Assembly: GCA_032250585.1 (NCBI GenBank)
Contig: JAVVFH010000022.1
Span: forward strand, 1-25,498
Direction of reading: 5' to 3'
Source of the DNA: JAVVFH01 sp032250585
Lineage (GTDB): Bacteria; Pseudomonadota; Gammaproteobacteria; Xanthomonadales; SZUA-36
Length of the DNA: 25,498 nucleotides
Every line of letters begins with the position of its first letter. Position 1 is the first letter of the stretch. Below the pieces are notes generated by a model. The model worked only from the letters and a program-made list of their open reading frames with translations, did not search any database and had not been told where the DNA came from. Shown here one piece after another: positions 1 through 7,086 of the stretch. Both the position numbers and the translations under genes were made by a program.

Positions 1-489
1 GCAGCGGATTTGCCTGCCACTGTGGAGCCCGACATGCGGACCGCCCGCCTCGAGCGCAAGCGTGTCCACGGCATCGGGACAGGCCAGTTCCACTCCGCCG
101 GCGGCCAGCAGTGACTGCCACAGCGACCACTGCACGAGGTCGTTTTCGACCAGGGTTCCCAGCCGTTCCAGGCCAAACTCCGGCGCGTTGAATTCGAGCA
201 CAACGGATTCATCGCGGTCCTCGACGATCATGCGACGGTAGGCGCAGTGCCGCTGCGCCTCCACCTGGCGCCAGGCACCGGTCTCGGTCAGGATGTCTTG
301 CGAGCCCGGCGAGAAGGCCGAGACCCGCAGCCCCCACGGACCCGCTCCGTCGAAAGGTTCCGGCGCGCAGCTCTCCACCACGCCGACAGAGAACCCCGCG
401 CGGGCCATCAGGCAGGCCGCGGCGGCGCCGACCATGCCGGCGCCAACCACCAGCACGTCCAGATCGAGCCGACCAGTGGCCACACTCAC
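1..489 (-). CDS. ubiI: UbiI/UbiF-family FAD-dependent ubiquinone-biosynthesis hydroxylase (C-terminus outside window)
   Basis: The minus-strand frame is open from a GTG at 489 to the window edge, giving 163 residues. An N-terminal dinucleotide-binding motif (VVGAGMVGAAAACLMARAG, from about residue 15) is followed by a RVSAFSPGSQDIL stretch, and later by MIVEDRD and LGTLVENDLVQ. All of these are typical of the UbiH/UbiI/UbiF/VisC monooxygenases that hydroxylate the ubiquinone ring using FAD and O2. The GTG overlaps the ubiH stop (GTGA), so the two are translationally coupled. A second GTG at 483 is an alternative start. Gene order ygfB-pepP-ubiH-(this gene) matches the E. coli locus, where this position is ubiI (formerly visC), the C5 hydroxylase. 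A coq7 gene elsewhere in the window could cover C6, which favours UbiI over UbiF. The exact position specificity is inferred; the family assignment is firm. Confidence 0.85.
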   Translation of the reverse strand, partial: MSVATGRLDLDVLVVGAGMVGAAAACLMARAGFSVGVVESCAPEPFDGAGPWGLRVSAFSPGSQDILTETGAWRQVEAQRHCAYRRMIVEDRDESVVLEFNAPEFGLERLGTLVENDLVQWSLWQSLLAAGGVELACPDAVDTLALEAGGPHVGLHSGRQIRC

Positions 490-1718
490 AACGGCTCACC
501 CAGCGCCATGCGCGGTATGCGTCCACGAAAGCCCATCGCCCGGACCGCCATCTGCCGGCGCAGCGGCGGCAGCAGGGCATGCGCCACCAAGCCTGCGGTA
601 CGTGCGGCCGCGGCAATCCCGGTCGGGTTCGAGAACAGACGGGCCAGGCCATCGGAATAGGCGATGGTGCCGTCCTGGTCAACCTTGCGCCAGTCGCTGT
701 AACGGCGCAGCAGTTCGCGCCCGCCCGCATCCGTTTGCGGGTCGCGCCGGAAGGCATCGGCCAGCACTTCCGCCAACACCGCTACGTCGCGCAAGCCCAG
801 GTTGAAGCCCTGGGCGCCGATCGGATGAATGGCGTGCGCGGCGTTGCCGAGGATCAATGCGCGCTCGCGCCGGTCGTCGCGGGCGCGCACCAGCCTGAGT
901 TCGTAGCTGGAGCGCCGGCCCATTTTCAGAAAAGAGCCGAGATGGTCTCCGAATCGCTCGTAAGCGCGGCGCAGAAACTCCTGCTCCGGCAGCGCCATCA
1001 CGCTTGCGGTGTCCGCCCGCGCCACGCACCAGATCAAGCCGCAGCGGCCATTGACATGGGGCATGACGGCGAAGGGACCGGACGGCGTGAAAAGTTCGAA
1101 AGCGCGGCCATGGTGAGGCTGCTCCGGCGTGATGTTGCAGATCACGGCGCTCTGACCGTAGTCGTGCCGTTCGGCCTCGATGCCGAGGCTCTCGCGAATG
1201 AAGGAATTTGCACCGTCGGCAGCGACCATCAGCGCCGCCTCGATGCGCCCGCCGCCGCTGTCATCCGAATATTCAATCCGGGCGGACTCGTCACCGGTCT
1301 GAACCGAGCGGACGGCCGCCGGACACCGTAAGTCGAGGTTTTCGAGCCGGGGCAAACGCTCGGTCACCGCCGCGCCAAACGCGCGGGCCTCCACGACGTG
1401 GCCAAAGCAATCGAGCCCGAGTTCCTCCGGCTTCAGGACCACTTTCCCGGGGCGATTAAGTTCGCGGACCAGGATCTCCCGGATGGGCGTGGCGTTCTCA
1501 CGCAGTGCCGACCACAGATCGAGCGCCGCGAGAATCCTGCAGGAACTCGCACTGAGCGCCAGCGTTCGGTCATCGTAGCTTGGCTGAGCCTCCGCGCGGA
1601 ACGCCACGGCTTCCAGTAGCACGACTTTCAGTCCCCGAGGGGCCAGTGCACAGGCCAGACTCGCTCCGACCAGACCGCCGCCGATGATGGCCACGTCATA
1701 GCGGGACACGGCACTCAC
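486..1718 (-). CDS. ubiH: 2-octaprenyl-6-methoxyphenol hydroxylase UbiH
   Basis: This 410-residue flavoprotein monooxygenase is the usual length for UbiH, which hydroxylates C1 of the ubiquinone ring. The sequence shows the FAD-binding GGGLVGAS motif at residues 13-20, the DDRTLALS signature at about 49-56, the DG motif VAADGANSFIRESLGI at about 165-180, and a C-terminal flavin-ribityl motif (LILGNAAHAIHPIGAQGFNL) in which the usual GD reads GN, as is common in UbiH. The start is GTG at 1718, one base after the pepP stop, with a TGAGG ribosome-binding sequence overlapping the end of pepP. The gene therefore sits in a tight operon. Its stop overlaps the start of the next hydroxylase. UbiH acts in the cytosolic/peripheral-membrane Ubi complex in known species. 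Confidence 0.93.
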   Translation of the reverse strand: MSAVSRYDVAIIGGGLVGASLACALAPRGLKVVLLEAVAFRAEAQPSYDDRTLALSASSCRILAALDLWSALRENATPIREILVRELNRPGKVVLKPEELGLDCFGHVVEARAFGAAVTERLPRLENLDLRCPAAVRSVQTGDESARIEYSDDSGGGRIEAALMVAADGANSFIRESLGIEAERHDYGQSAVICNITPEQPHHGRAFELFTPSGPFAVMPHVNGRCGLIWCVARADTASVMALPEQEFLRRAYERFGDHLGSFLKMGRRSSYELRLVRARDDRRERALILGNAAHAIHPIGAQGFNLGLRDVAVLAEVLADAFRRDPQTDAGGRELLRRYSDWRKVDQDGTIAYSDGLARLFSNPTGIAAAARTAGLVAHALLPPLRRQMAVRAMGFRGRIPRMALGEPL

Positions 1719-1719
1719 C

Positions 1720-3027
1720 TCAAGTCGCCATCAGGGCTTCGACGTCACCCGGGGCCTTGACCAGGGCTTCGGTCAAGACCCGCGGCTCTGCTCGGGTGAC
1801 GGCGATGTTGTCTTCGATGCGGATGCCGAGGCCTTGCCAGCGTTGCGCAACGCCCTCCGCCCCCGGCGCGATGTAGATGCCCGGCTCCACGGTCATCACC
1901 ATGCCGGGCTCCAGCTCTCGAGAGTGACCGTCGATTTCATACTCACCGACATCGTGCACGTCCAGGCCCAGCCAATGGCCGGTGTTGTGTACGTAAAACG
2001 TCTTGTAGCTTTGGTTTTCCAGTTCTTCTTCAAGGCTGTTTTTTAGGATACCGAGTTCAATCATGCCTTCGGTTGCCACGCGCACGGCCACATCGTGGAC
2101 GTCTTTCCATTGCTTGCCGGGGCGAGCTTCGTCGATGGCGGCGGTTTGCGCCGCCAGCACCACTTCGTACAAGGCCCTTTGTTCCGCCGAGTACCTGCCG
2201 TTGACCGGGAAGGTGCGGGTGATGTCCGAGGCGTAGCCGTCGTACTCCGCACCCGCATCGATCAGCAGCAGATCGCCGTCCCGCAGGACGTCGTGGTTGG
2301 CGATGTAATGCAAAATGCAGGCATTGGCCCCACCGCCGACGATCGGCAGGTATGAAGCTTCGCAATGGCGCCGCGTGAAGGTGTGCAGCAAACTGGCATG
2401 AATGTCCGCCTCGTTCATGCCCGGCTCGCAGATCCGCATGGCGGTCTCGTGGGCCTCGATGGCGACCTTCGCGGAGCGGCGCATGGCGGATAGTTCCTCC
2501 CGGCTCTTGTAGACCCGCATGTCGTGCAGCATGTGGTCGAGCGCGTGGATTTCCTCCGGCGCATGGTAGGTCTTGCGCGTGTCGCCGCGAAAATCGTTGA
2601 GCCAGCCGATCAGTCGCTGGTCGAACAGGGGATTGCGGCCAAGGTCGTAGTAAATGCGTTCCCGATCGTGCAGGAGTTCGGGCAAACGCCGATCCAACTC
2701 CTTGATGTCGTGCGCTTCGTCCATGCCGAACTCCGCAACGGCCTGCTCCAGCCCCACCATCCGGCCGTCCCACATTTCACGCTGCGGATCGCGCGCGCGG
2801 CAAAAAAGGATGGCGCAGCCCTCTTTCTTTCCCGGAATCATAACCAGCAGGGCCTGCGGTTCGCGGAAACCGGTGAGATACAGGAAATCACTGCTCTGGC
2901 GGTAGGGATAATGCGCGTCGTTGTTGCGAACCTGCACCGGCGCGGCTTGCAGAATGATGATGGAATCCGCACCGGCCATGCGCATCAACTGCGCGCGGCG
3001 GCGGGCATATTCCTTTTGCTTGATCAA
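1720..3027 (-). CDS. pepP: Xaa-Pro aminopeptidase PepP
   Basis: This 435-residue protein aligns along its length with E. coli aminopeptidase P, a Mn-dependent cytosolic enzyme that removes N-terminal residues preceding proline. The N-terminal creatinase-like domain carries YPYRQSSDFLYLTGF (residues 40-54). The pita-bread domain has all five metal ligands: D257 (LLIDAGAEYDGYASDITRTF), D268, H351 (GHWLGLDVHDVG), E381 (TVEPGIYIAP) and E405 (GIRIEDNI). The start is TTG at 3027, chosen because IKQKEYARRR aligns with the E. coli start and an AGGA lies about 10 bases upstream; no in-frame ATG occurs nearby. ygfB ends 29 bases upstream and ubiH follows after one base. Pairing of pepP with ubiH is conserved across gammaproteobacteria, although no biochemical link is established. 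Confidence 0.95.
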   Translation of the reverse strand: MIKQKEYARRRAQLMRMAGADSIIILQAAPVQVRNNDAHYPYRQSSDFLYLTGFREPQALLVMIPGKKEGCAILFCRARDPQREMWDGRMVGLEQAVAEFGMDEAHDIKELDRRLPELLHDRERIYYDLGRNPLFDQRLIGWLNDFRGDTRKTYHAPEEIHALDHMLHDMRVYKSREELSAMRRSAKVAIEAHETAMRICEPGMNEADIHASLLHTFTRRHCEASYLPIVGGGANACILHYIANHDVLRDGDLLLIDAGAEYDGYASDITRTFPVNGRYSAEQRALYEVVLAAQTAAIDEARPGKQWKDVHDVAVRVATEGMIELGILKNSLEEELENQSYKTFYVHNTGHWLGLDVHDVGEYEIDGHSRELEPGMVMTVEPGIYIAPGAEGVAQRWQGLGIRIEDNIAVTRAEPRVLTEALVKAPGDVEALMAT

Positions 3028-3056
3028 TATGCTGAATCCTGCTGTAGCATCGCCGC

Positions 3057-3617
3057 TCAGTGAATGGCTTCGTCGGGAGCCGGCCCGCGAAACTCTTCGC
3101 GCATCGTCAACGCGACGATACGGACGTATTCTACGATCTCCGCGTAGGCGGCTTCATCTTCTTCACCGGTTTCCGCCCCGCCGCCGGCCAATTCCGTCCG
3201 GGCGATCTGCTGCAAATCCTCGATGGCCTCGGCGGCCTCCTCGGAGAGGGTGCCCCACTGCCCTCCGCTGGCCAGCCCGGCAAGGAAACCCAGCGACCAG
3301 CGCGCCAGGGCGCCCGCCCGGTCTTCCAGCGGCTCGTCGTCGTCCGGCAGCCACAGTTCGAAACCGAACTCTTCGTCGCTCAACTGGCGCGCCGTGCTTT
3401 CGTGCGCCTGGCCAAGCACCGAGGCAAGCGCGGACGGCGGCTCAACAAGCAGTTCCAGAGCCGCCAGATGGTGCAGGAATTCGCTGGGCGCACTCGCATT
3501 TTCCCGACACAGCAGGCCGCACAGGACACCGTGGCACTCGGCCAACCCGGCGGCATCCAGCTCACCCTGGCCCGCATGAATCGCGGCTACGAAATCCGGC
3601 AAAGGCGGTGCAGACAT
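3057..3617 (-). CDS. ygfB: UPF0149 family protein YgfB
   Basis: This 186-residue acidic protein belongs to the UPF0149 (YecA/YgfB) family. Supporting features are the N-terminal LPDFVAAIHAGQGELDAAGLAECHGVLCGLLC segment (the family has a conserved helix around 'HG.L.G.LC'), the central FELWLPDDDEPLEDRAGALARWSLGFLAGL segment, and the acidic C-terminal half ending in AYAEIVEYVRIVALTM. It has no signal peptide or membrane segment. The start at ATG 3617 is preceded by GAAGGGA. It is the first gene of the minus-strand operon with pepP and ubiH, and is divergent from the zapB-like/zapA genes as in E. coli. The molecular role is not settled in most species; in Pseudomonas a YgfB homologue modulates beta-lactamase expression. 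Confidence 0.9.
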   Translation of the reverse strand: MSAPPLPDFVAAIHAGQGELDAAGLAECHGVLCGLLCRENASAPSEFLHHLAALELLVEPPSALASVLGQAHESTARQLSDEEFGFELWLPDDDEPLEDRAGALARWSLGFLAGLASGGQWGTLSEEAAEAIEDLQQIARTELAGGGAETGEEDEAAYAEIVEYVRIVALTMREEFRGPAPDEAIH

Positions 3618-3694
3618 CGGTCCCTTCCAAAAAGGAAGATGTTAACACTCTTGCCGGCAGCGCCACAGCAGCCCGCTCCTGCGGGCGCAATCGT

Positions 3695-3723
3695 TTGACG
3701 GGTTTGGCGCCTCAATCTATAGT
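3695..3723 (+). promoter_or_regulatory. Sigma70-type promoter for the zapB-like/zapA genes
   Basis: TTGACG (3695-3700) and TATAGT (3718-3723) are separated by exactly 17 bases. The predicted transcription start (about 3729-3731) falls on or next to the ATG of the following gene at 3731, so the first message may be leaderless. The position in the ygfB/zapA divergent gap supports its reality. Confidence 0.65.
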
Positions 3724-3730
3724 TGGCGGG

Positions 3731-3946
3731 ATGGACTCACTGGAACAGGCAGCTAAAGACCTTGAGCGGCTCGAGCACCAACTCGGCCATTTGCTGGACC
3801 AGGCCCGTAAACTGCGCGAGGAAAATCAGTCGCTGCAGCAAAGGCAGGAATCCCTGGTGAGCGAGCGGGCCGCGCTGGTCGCCAAGAATGAAGAGGCGCG
3901 CTCGAAGGTCGAAGCGATGATCAATCGGCTCAAGGCACTGGAATAA
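3731..3946 (+). CDS. Small ZapB-like coiled-coil protein (TIGR02449 type)
   Basis: This 71-residue protein is almost entirely a predicted coiled coil: heptad-like leucines run from LERLEHQLGHLLDQARKLREEN through the glutamate/glutamine-rich middle to MINRLKALE. A small coiled-coil protein just upstream of zapA is a known gammaproteobacterial arrangement (the TIGR02449 family, resembling the FtsZ-ring factor ZapB). A role at the division septum together with ZapA is inferred from this context. The ATG at 3731 was chosen because the coding pattern starts there and a strong promoter lies immediately upstream; upstream extension in the same frame reads through the promoter and the divergent gene. 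There is little room for a leader. zapA begins 59 bases after its stop. Confidence 0.8.
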   Translation: MDSLEQAAKDLERLEHQLGHLLDQARKLREENQSLQQRQESLVSERAALVAKNEEARSKVEAMINRLKALE

Positions 3947-4005
3947 TCATAAAACCACCTGTCCCCCCAAGTTCTGACAACCCGGATCCGACCAACGGTA
4001 AAACC

Positions 4006-4302
4006 ATGAGTCACTCTGCCGAGCCTGTCTCAGTCACGATTCTCGACCGCAAATACCAGTTCGCCTGCGATCCGGAGCAGCGCCGCGATCTACTCGAAGC
4101 CGCCCGTCAATTAGACGAGCGCATGAACGAGATCAAGGAAGCCGGGAGACTGATGTCCCTGGAACGCATCGCCCTGCAGGCTGCGCTGAACTTCAGTGCC
4201 GAGGTCGTAAAACTCAGGCGCACCGAAGACCAGCGCCAGCAAACGATCGACACCCGGATTCGCCTGCTGGCCGACCAGATCGACGATGCGCTGAAGGCGT
4301 AA
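4006..4302 (+). CDS. zapA: Cell division protein ZapA
   Basis: This 98-residue protein has the standard ZapA layout. An N-terminal globular domain (VSVTILDRKYQFACDPEQRRDLLEAARQLDERMNEIKEAG) precedes an alpha-helical coiled-coil tail (LERIALQAALNFSAEVVKLRRTEDQ to the end). The family binds FtsZ and promotes protofilament bundling at the Z-ring. Only a weak ribosome-binding sequence precedes the ATG at 4006. The gene lies between the ZapB-like protein and 6S RNA, the same order as zapA-ssrS-ygfA in E. coli and other gammaproteobacteria, and may be co-transcribed with the upstream gene. Confidence 0.92.
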   Translation: MSHSAEPVSVTILDRKYQFACDPEQRRDLLEAARQLDERMNEIKEAGRLMSLERIALQAALNFSAEVVKLRRTEDQRQQTIDTRIRLLADQIDDALKA

Positions 4303-4308
4303 TAGCGT

Positions 4309-4314
4309 TATACT
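4309..4314 (+). promoter_or_regulatory. -10 element of the 6S RNA promoter
   Basis: TATACT lies 6 bases upstream of the predicted 6S 5' end at about 4320. No convincing -35 hexamer is visible 16-18 bases further upstream, within the end of zapA. Confidence 0.5.
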
Positions 4315-4319
4315 CGAAT

Positions 4320-4504
4320 TGCCCCCTGTGGTGTTCGCTAGTGGGACCGTCAAATGCCTTGTCCCTAATTACCGACCTCGGGGCAGCTGATCTGAGTGCT
4401 GGTGTGCATGTTCGCTTTCAGCGAAAAGCCTGAAGCCTCGTAAGCCGTCCCACCTGAGCCTTTGGTTCAAGGTCACCGGCCCGCGGCGGCACCATGGAGG
4501 GCCC
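4320..4504 (+). ncRNA. ssrS: 6S RNA
   Basis: The gap between zapA and the 5-formyl-THF cyclo-ligase gene holds a 6S RNA, the RNA that mimics an open promoter and sequesters sigma70 RNA polymerase. The closing stem pairs GCCCCCUGUGGUG (from 4321) with GGCACCAUGGAGGGC (to about 4502). A second perfect 7-bp stem pairs GTGGGAC (4341-4347) with GTCCCAC (4447-4453) and flanks the large central region where the bubble is expected. The 3' part (TTGGTTCAAGG followed by GCGGCGGCA) resembles the 3' part of E. coli 6S RNA. The end points are estimated from the terminal pairing and may be off by several bases. As in E. coli, the RNA may be co-transcribed with the downstream ygfA-type gene. Confidence 0.9.
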
Positions 4505-4623
4505 TTTCATTTCTGTTGCGTCGCGCGGCATTCGTTCGCCATCGCCTGTTTTTGAGGCCGGTTTTTGATTATGATCCCAGCGTTGCGGGAATCGACCGGT
4601 TTGCCACTCAGTTCACCTTGCCC

Positions 4624-5232
4624 ATGAAACTCGAACCCAGCCAGAAAACGCTGAAGGCACAACTCAGGAAAGGCATGCGTGAAAAACGGGCCGCGTTGGA
4701 CGAGCATCAACGGCACAGCCACGACGCTGCGATCAATCGCTTACTGCTGGAGTATGCCGAGCAGACCACTCCTGCCGTGATCGCCGCCTTCCGGGCTTTC
4801 GACGGTGAACCCGATATCGAGCCGGCCCTGAAACTGCTCGAACGCCGCGGTGCGACGCTGGCGCTACCGGTGCTCTCTTCTGCCCCGGGCAAACTGGCCA
4901 TTACGATGAGACACTGGTACAGCGGCGGCGAAATGGCCGCCAATCGATTCGGAATCGAGGAACCGGTCAACAGTGCCGAAATCCGCCTGGTCGATATCGA
5001 CCTGGTGCTGGTGCCGCTGGTGGCCTGGGACGAGTCCGGCGGACGGCTGGGCATGGGAGCCAGTTTCTACGACCGGCTGTTCCAGCCTTTCGAGCACATG
5101 GCCAGGCCGGTGCGATTGGGCGTCGCCTATCAATTGCAAAAAACTGAGCGGGTTCCCACCGAACCCTGGGACATTCGCCTGCACGGTGTGCTCACCGAGC
5201 AGGGACGCACAAATTGTGCCGACCGGGCATGA
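4624..5232 (+). CDS. ygfA: 5-formyltetrahydrofolate cyclo-ligase (YgfA/Fau)
   Basis: This 202-residue protein matches the cyclo-ligase family that converts 5-formyl-THF to 5,10-methenyl-THF with ATP. The N-terminus (KAQLRKGMREKRAALDEHQR) is the usual basic helix; mid-protein FRAFDGEPDIEPAL and the ATP/folate motif GGRLGMGASFYDRLF (normally G-G-G-Y-Y-D-R) are present, with one position altered (GASFYD for GGGYYD). The frame stays open further upstream to 4462, but that extension crosses the 3' end of 6S RNA, so the ATG at 4624 (MKLEPSQKTL) is preferred because homology begins there. It follows ssrS, as in E. coli. Confidence 0.9.
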   Translation: MKLEPSQKTLKAQLRKGMREKRAALDEHQRHSHDAAINRLLLEYAEQTTPAVIAAFRAFDGEPDIEPALKLLERRGATLALPVLSSAPGKLAITMRHWYSGGEMAANRFGIEEPVNSAEIRLVDIDLVLVPLVAWDESGGRLGMGASFYDRLFQPFEHMARPVRLGVAYQLQKTERVPTEPWDIRLHGVLTEQGRTNCADRA

Positions 5233-5293
5233 TGTCTGGCCCGCAAGGCCGCCGTCACCGACGCCGGCACCGACGAACAGGAATCACGATACG

Positions 5294-5755
5294 ATGAATT
5301 ATTGGCTGATCAAGAGTGAGCCCGACGCTTTCAGCATCGACGATCTGGAGAATGCGCCGGGCAAAACCGAACACTGGGACGGCATCCGCAACTATCAGGC
5401 GCGTAATTTCATCCGCGACGATATGCGCAAAGGCGACCTGGTCTTCTTCTATCATTCGAACTGCAAAACCCCGGGCATCGTGGGCATTGCCGAGATTGCT
5501 TCGGGCCCCTACCCGGACCACACCGCTTTCGATCCCAACGAAACGTATTTCGACCCCAAGAGCGATCCTGAAAATCCGCGCTGGCTGATGATCGACGTCA
5601 GGTTCCAACGCAAGACCAAACGCCTGATCAGCCTGGCGGAACTGAAAGCACAGGGCGACCGGCTGGCGGGATTGCCGCTGGTGCGGCGCGGCAATCGCCT
5701 TTCCATCATGCCGGTGGGCAAAGCACACTGGGATCTGATCCTTTCACTGGAGTGA
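5294..5755 (+). CDS. EVE domain-containing protein
   Basis: This 153-residue protein is a single EVE domain, a PUA-like fold that binds modified bases in nucleic acids. Diagnostic features are the start MNYWLIKSEPDAFSIDDL, the HWDGIRNYQARNFIRDDM segment, the GDLVFFYHSN segment, GIVGIAEI and the C-terminal MPVGKAHWDLILSLE. Its length is normal for the stand-alone bacterial family (thymocyte nuclear protein 1-like). It lies between the folate gene and rpiA on the same strand, 7 bases before rpiA, suggesting co-transcription. In several gammaproteobacteria an EVE gene sits near zapA/ygfA, so this is probably core. The actual ligand here is unknown. Confidence 0.9.
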   Translation: MNYWLIKSEPDAFSIDDLENAPGKTEHWDGIRNYQARNFIRDDMRKGDLVFFYHSNCKTPGIVGIAEIASGPYPDHTAFDPNETYFDPKSDPENPRWLMIDVRFQRKTKRLISLAELKAQGDRLAGLPLVRRGNRLSIMPVGKAHWDLILSLE

Positions 5756-5762
5756 ACCAGAG

Positions 5763-6431
5763 ATGACTTCATCCGATCAACAGCTGGCACAAAAACAGCA
5801 AGTCGCCGCCGCAGCGCTGCAGTGGGTGCGTGCCGACAACGTACTGGGCGTGGGCACCGGCAGCACGGTCAATTGCTTCATCGACGCGCTGGCGGCCAGC
5901 GACCTGCGCATTGAAGCCGCCGTTTCCTCGTCCGAAGCAACCACCGAACGGCTGCAATCCCACGGCATCGAAGTGCGCGAACTGAACCTGGCGGGCACCC
6001 TGGACCTGTACATCGACGGGGCCGACGAATTCGACCGGCACCGGCGGCTGATCAAGGGCGGCGGGGGCGCGCTGACCCGCGAGAAGATCGTCGCGGCCGC
6101 CAGCCGCAAATTCGTCTGCATCGTCGATGAGAGCAAGAAAGTCGGTGTGCTGGGCGAGTTTCCGCTGCCGATCGAAGTGATCCCGATGGCACGCAGCTAC
6201 GTGGCCCGGCAACTCGTCGCGATGGGCGGGCAGCCGCAATTGCGCGAAGGCTTCACCACCGACAACGGCAACGTCATTCTCGACGTGCACAACCTCGACC
6301 TCGTGGACCCGGCAAGTATCGAACAGCAGATCAACAACCTTGCCGGCGTCGTCTGCTGCGGATTGTTCGCGCTGCGCCCCGCCGATATTGTGCTGATGGC
6401 CGCGGACGACGGCGTTCAGCAATTTGGCTGA
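5763..6431 (+). CDS. rpiA: Ribose-5-phosphate isomerase A
   Basis: This 222-residue protein is full length for RpiA, the pentose-phosphate enzyme interconverting ribose-5-phosphate and ribulose-5-phosphate. The conserved stretches include VLGVGTGSTVNCFIDAL (phosphate loop), VSSSEATTERL, LYIDGADEFD (catalytic acid region), LIKGGGGALTREKIVAA (catalytic lysine region), FPLPIEVIPMA and the C-terminal TDNGNVILDVH. It starts 7 bases after the EVE gene and has only a weak ribosome-binding site, consistent with translation coupled to the upstream gene. No intrinsic terminator with a T-tract is visible after its stop. Confidence 0.96.
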   Translation: MTSSDQQLAQKQQVAAAALQWVRADNVLGVGTGSTVNCFIDALAASDLRIEAAVSSSEATTERLQSHGIEVRELNLAGTLDLYIDGADEFDRHRRLIKGGGGALTREKIVAAASRKFVCIVDESKKVGVLGEFPLPIEVIPMARSYVARQLVAMGGQPQLREGFTTDNGNVILDVHNLDLVDPASIEQQINNLAGVVCCGLFALRPADIVLMAADDGVQQFG

Positions 6432-6459
6432 CTCCGCGACAGCGTCCTGGTTTTGCAAC

Positions 6460-6471
6460 CATGTGAACATG
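6460..6471. promoter_or_regulatory. Short palindrome CATGTGAACATG upstream of nsrR
   Basis: A 12-base near-perfect dyad (CATGT-GA-ACATG) lies two bases upstream of the FNR-type box. It could be an operator half of a second regulator or simply flank the FNR site. No known consensus was recognised with confidence. Confidence 0.3.
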
Positions 6472-6473
6472 TC

Positions 6474-6487
6474 TTGATATGAATCAA
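6474..6487. promoter_or_regulatory. FNR/Anr-type box
   Basis: TTGAT-ATGA-ATCAA is an exact match to the FNR consensus TTGAT-N4-ATCAA. It lies 95 bases upstream of the NsrR-like start codon, in the gap after rpiA. A further TTGAT (6506-6510) and an ATCAA (6532-6536) bracket a second AT-rich dyad closer to the gene that may include an autoregulatory NsrR-like operator. Oxygen-responsive control of the regulator is inferred. Confidence 0.65.
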
Positions 6488-6581
6488 TAGGGGCAAGCTG
6501 CGCACTTGATAAATTTAATGTGAATTCATGCATCAATGCTTTGACCGAAAACCGTGCCATCAAAACAGGCGATCCCAGCCC

Positions 6582-7022
6582 ATGAAACTGACACGATTCA
6601 CAGACTACTCACTGCGCGTGCTGATGTATCTCGGGCTGAAAGACAACGGCCGCGTGACCATTCGGGAAGTTTCCGATGCCTACGGTATTTCGCGAAATCA
6701 CTTGATGAAAGTTGTCAGCCTGCTGACCCGGATGGGTTACCTCGACGCCCGTCGTGGCCCCGGCGGGGGCATTTCCCTGGCCAAGCCGCCGTGCGATATC
6801 GTCATCGCGGACGTCGTCAGGGACATGGAAGACGACCTCAACCTGGTCGAATGCTTCTGCGATAGCGGACGTTGCATCATCTCGCCCTTTTGTGAACTCA
6901 GAGGCGTACTGAACCAGGCGCTCGCAGCCTATCTCGAGACGCTGGAACATTACACGCTGCTCGATCTGATCGAGCCCAAAGAAGAGCTCAGTCACATGCT
7001 CGGAATTCAGGCCACCGCCTGA
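6582..7022 (+). CDS. nsrR: Rrf2-family Fe-S transcriptional regulator, NsrR-like
   Basis: This 146-residue protein starts MKLTRFTDYSLRVLMYL, the usual NsrR opening, and carries the Rrf2 winged helix (REVSDAYGISRNHLMKVVSLLTRMGYL, residues about 28-54) and wing (RRGPGGGISLAKPP). The cluster-binding cysteines follow the NsrR spacing C-x4-C-x5-C at C93, C98 and C104; C91 is an additional nearby cysteine. D8 occupies the position of the aspartate ligand reported in Streptomyces NsrR. NsrR senses nitric oxide through this cluster and represses NO-detoxification genes. The ATG at 6582 was chosen over an upstream in-frame ATG at 6528 because homology begins there. It stands alone on the plus strand behind an FNR-type box. 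No NO-detoxification gene is in the window. IscR or RsrR identity is less likely given the cysteine pattern. Confidence 0.85.
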   Translation: MKLTRFTDYSLRVLMYLGLKDNGRVTIREVSDAYGISRNHLMKVVSLLTRMGYLDARRGPGGGISLAKPPCDIVIADVVRDMEDDLNLVECFCDSGRCIISPFCELRGVLNQALAAYLETLEHYTLLDLIEPKEELSHMLGIQATA

Positions 7023-7033
7023 ACGGTTCAGCC

Positions 7034-7058
7034 CGAACATTGCACCATGGAATGTTCG
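7034..7058. terminator. Hairpin between convergent nsrR and P5C dehydrogenase genes
   Basis: CGAACATT and AATGTTCG form a perfect 8-bp stem with a 9-base loop, centred in the 64-base gap between two convergent genes. There is no T-tract on either side, so it may be a weak or factor-assisted bidirectional terminator. Confidence 0.4.
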
Positions 7059-7086
7059 AGGTGGTCACGCAATATCCCCGGCGATT

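Noticed and set aside
4462..4623. Longer start for the 5-formyl-THF cyclo-ligase
   Set aside because: The extension runs through the 3' end of the 6S RNA and has no homology to the family; ATG 4624 matches the usual start.
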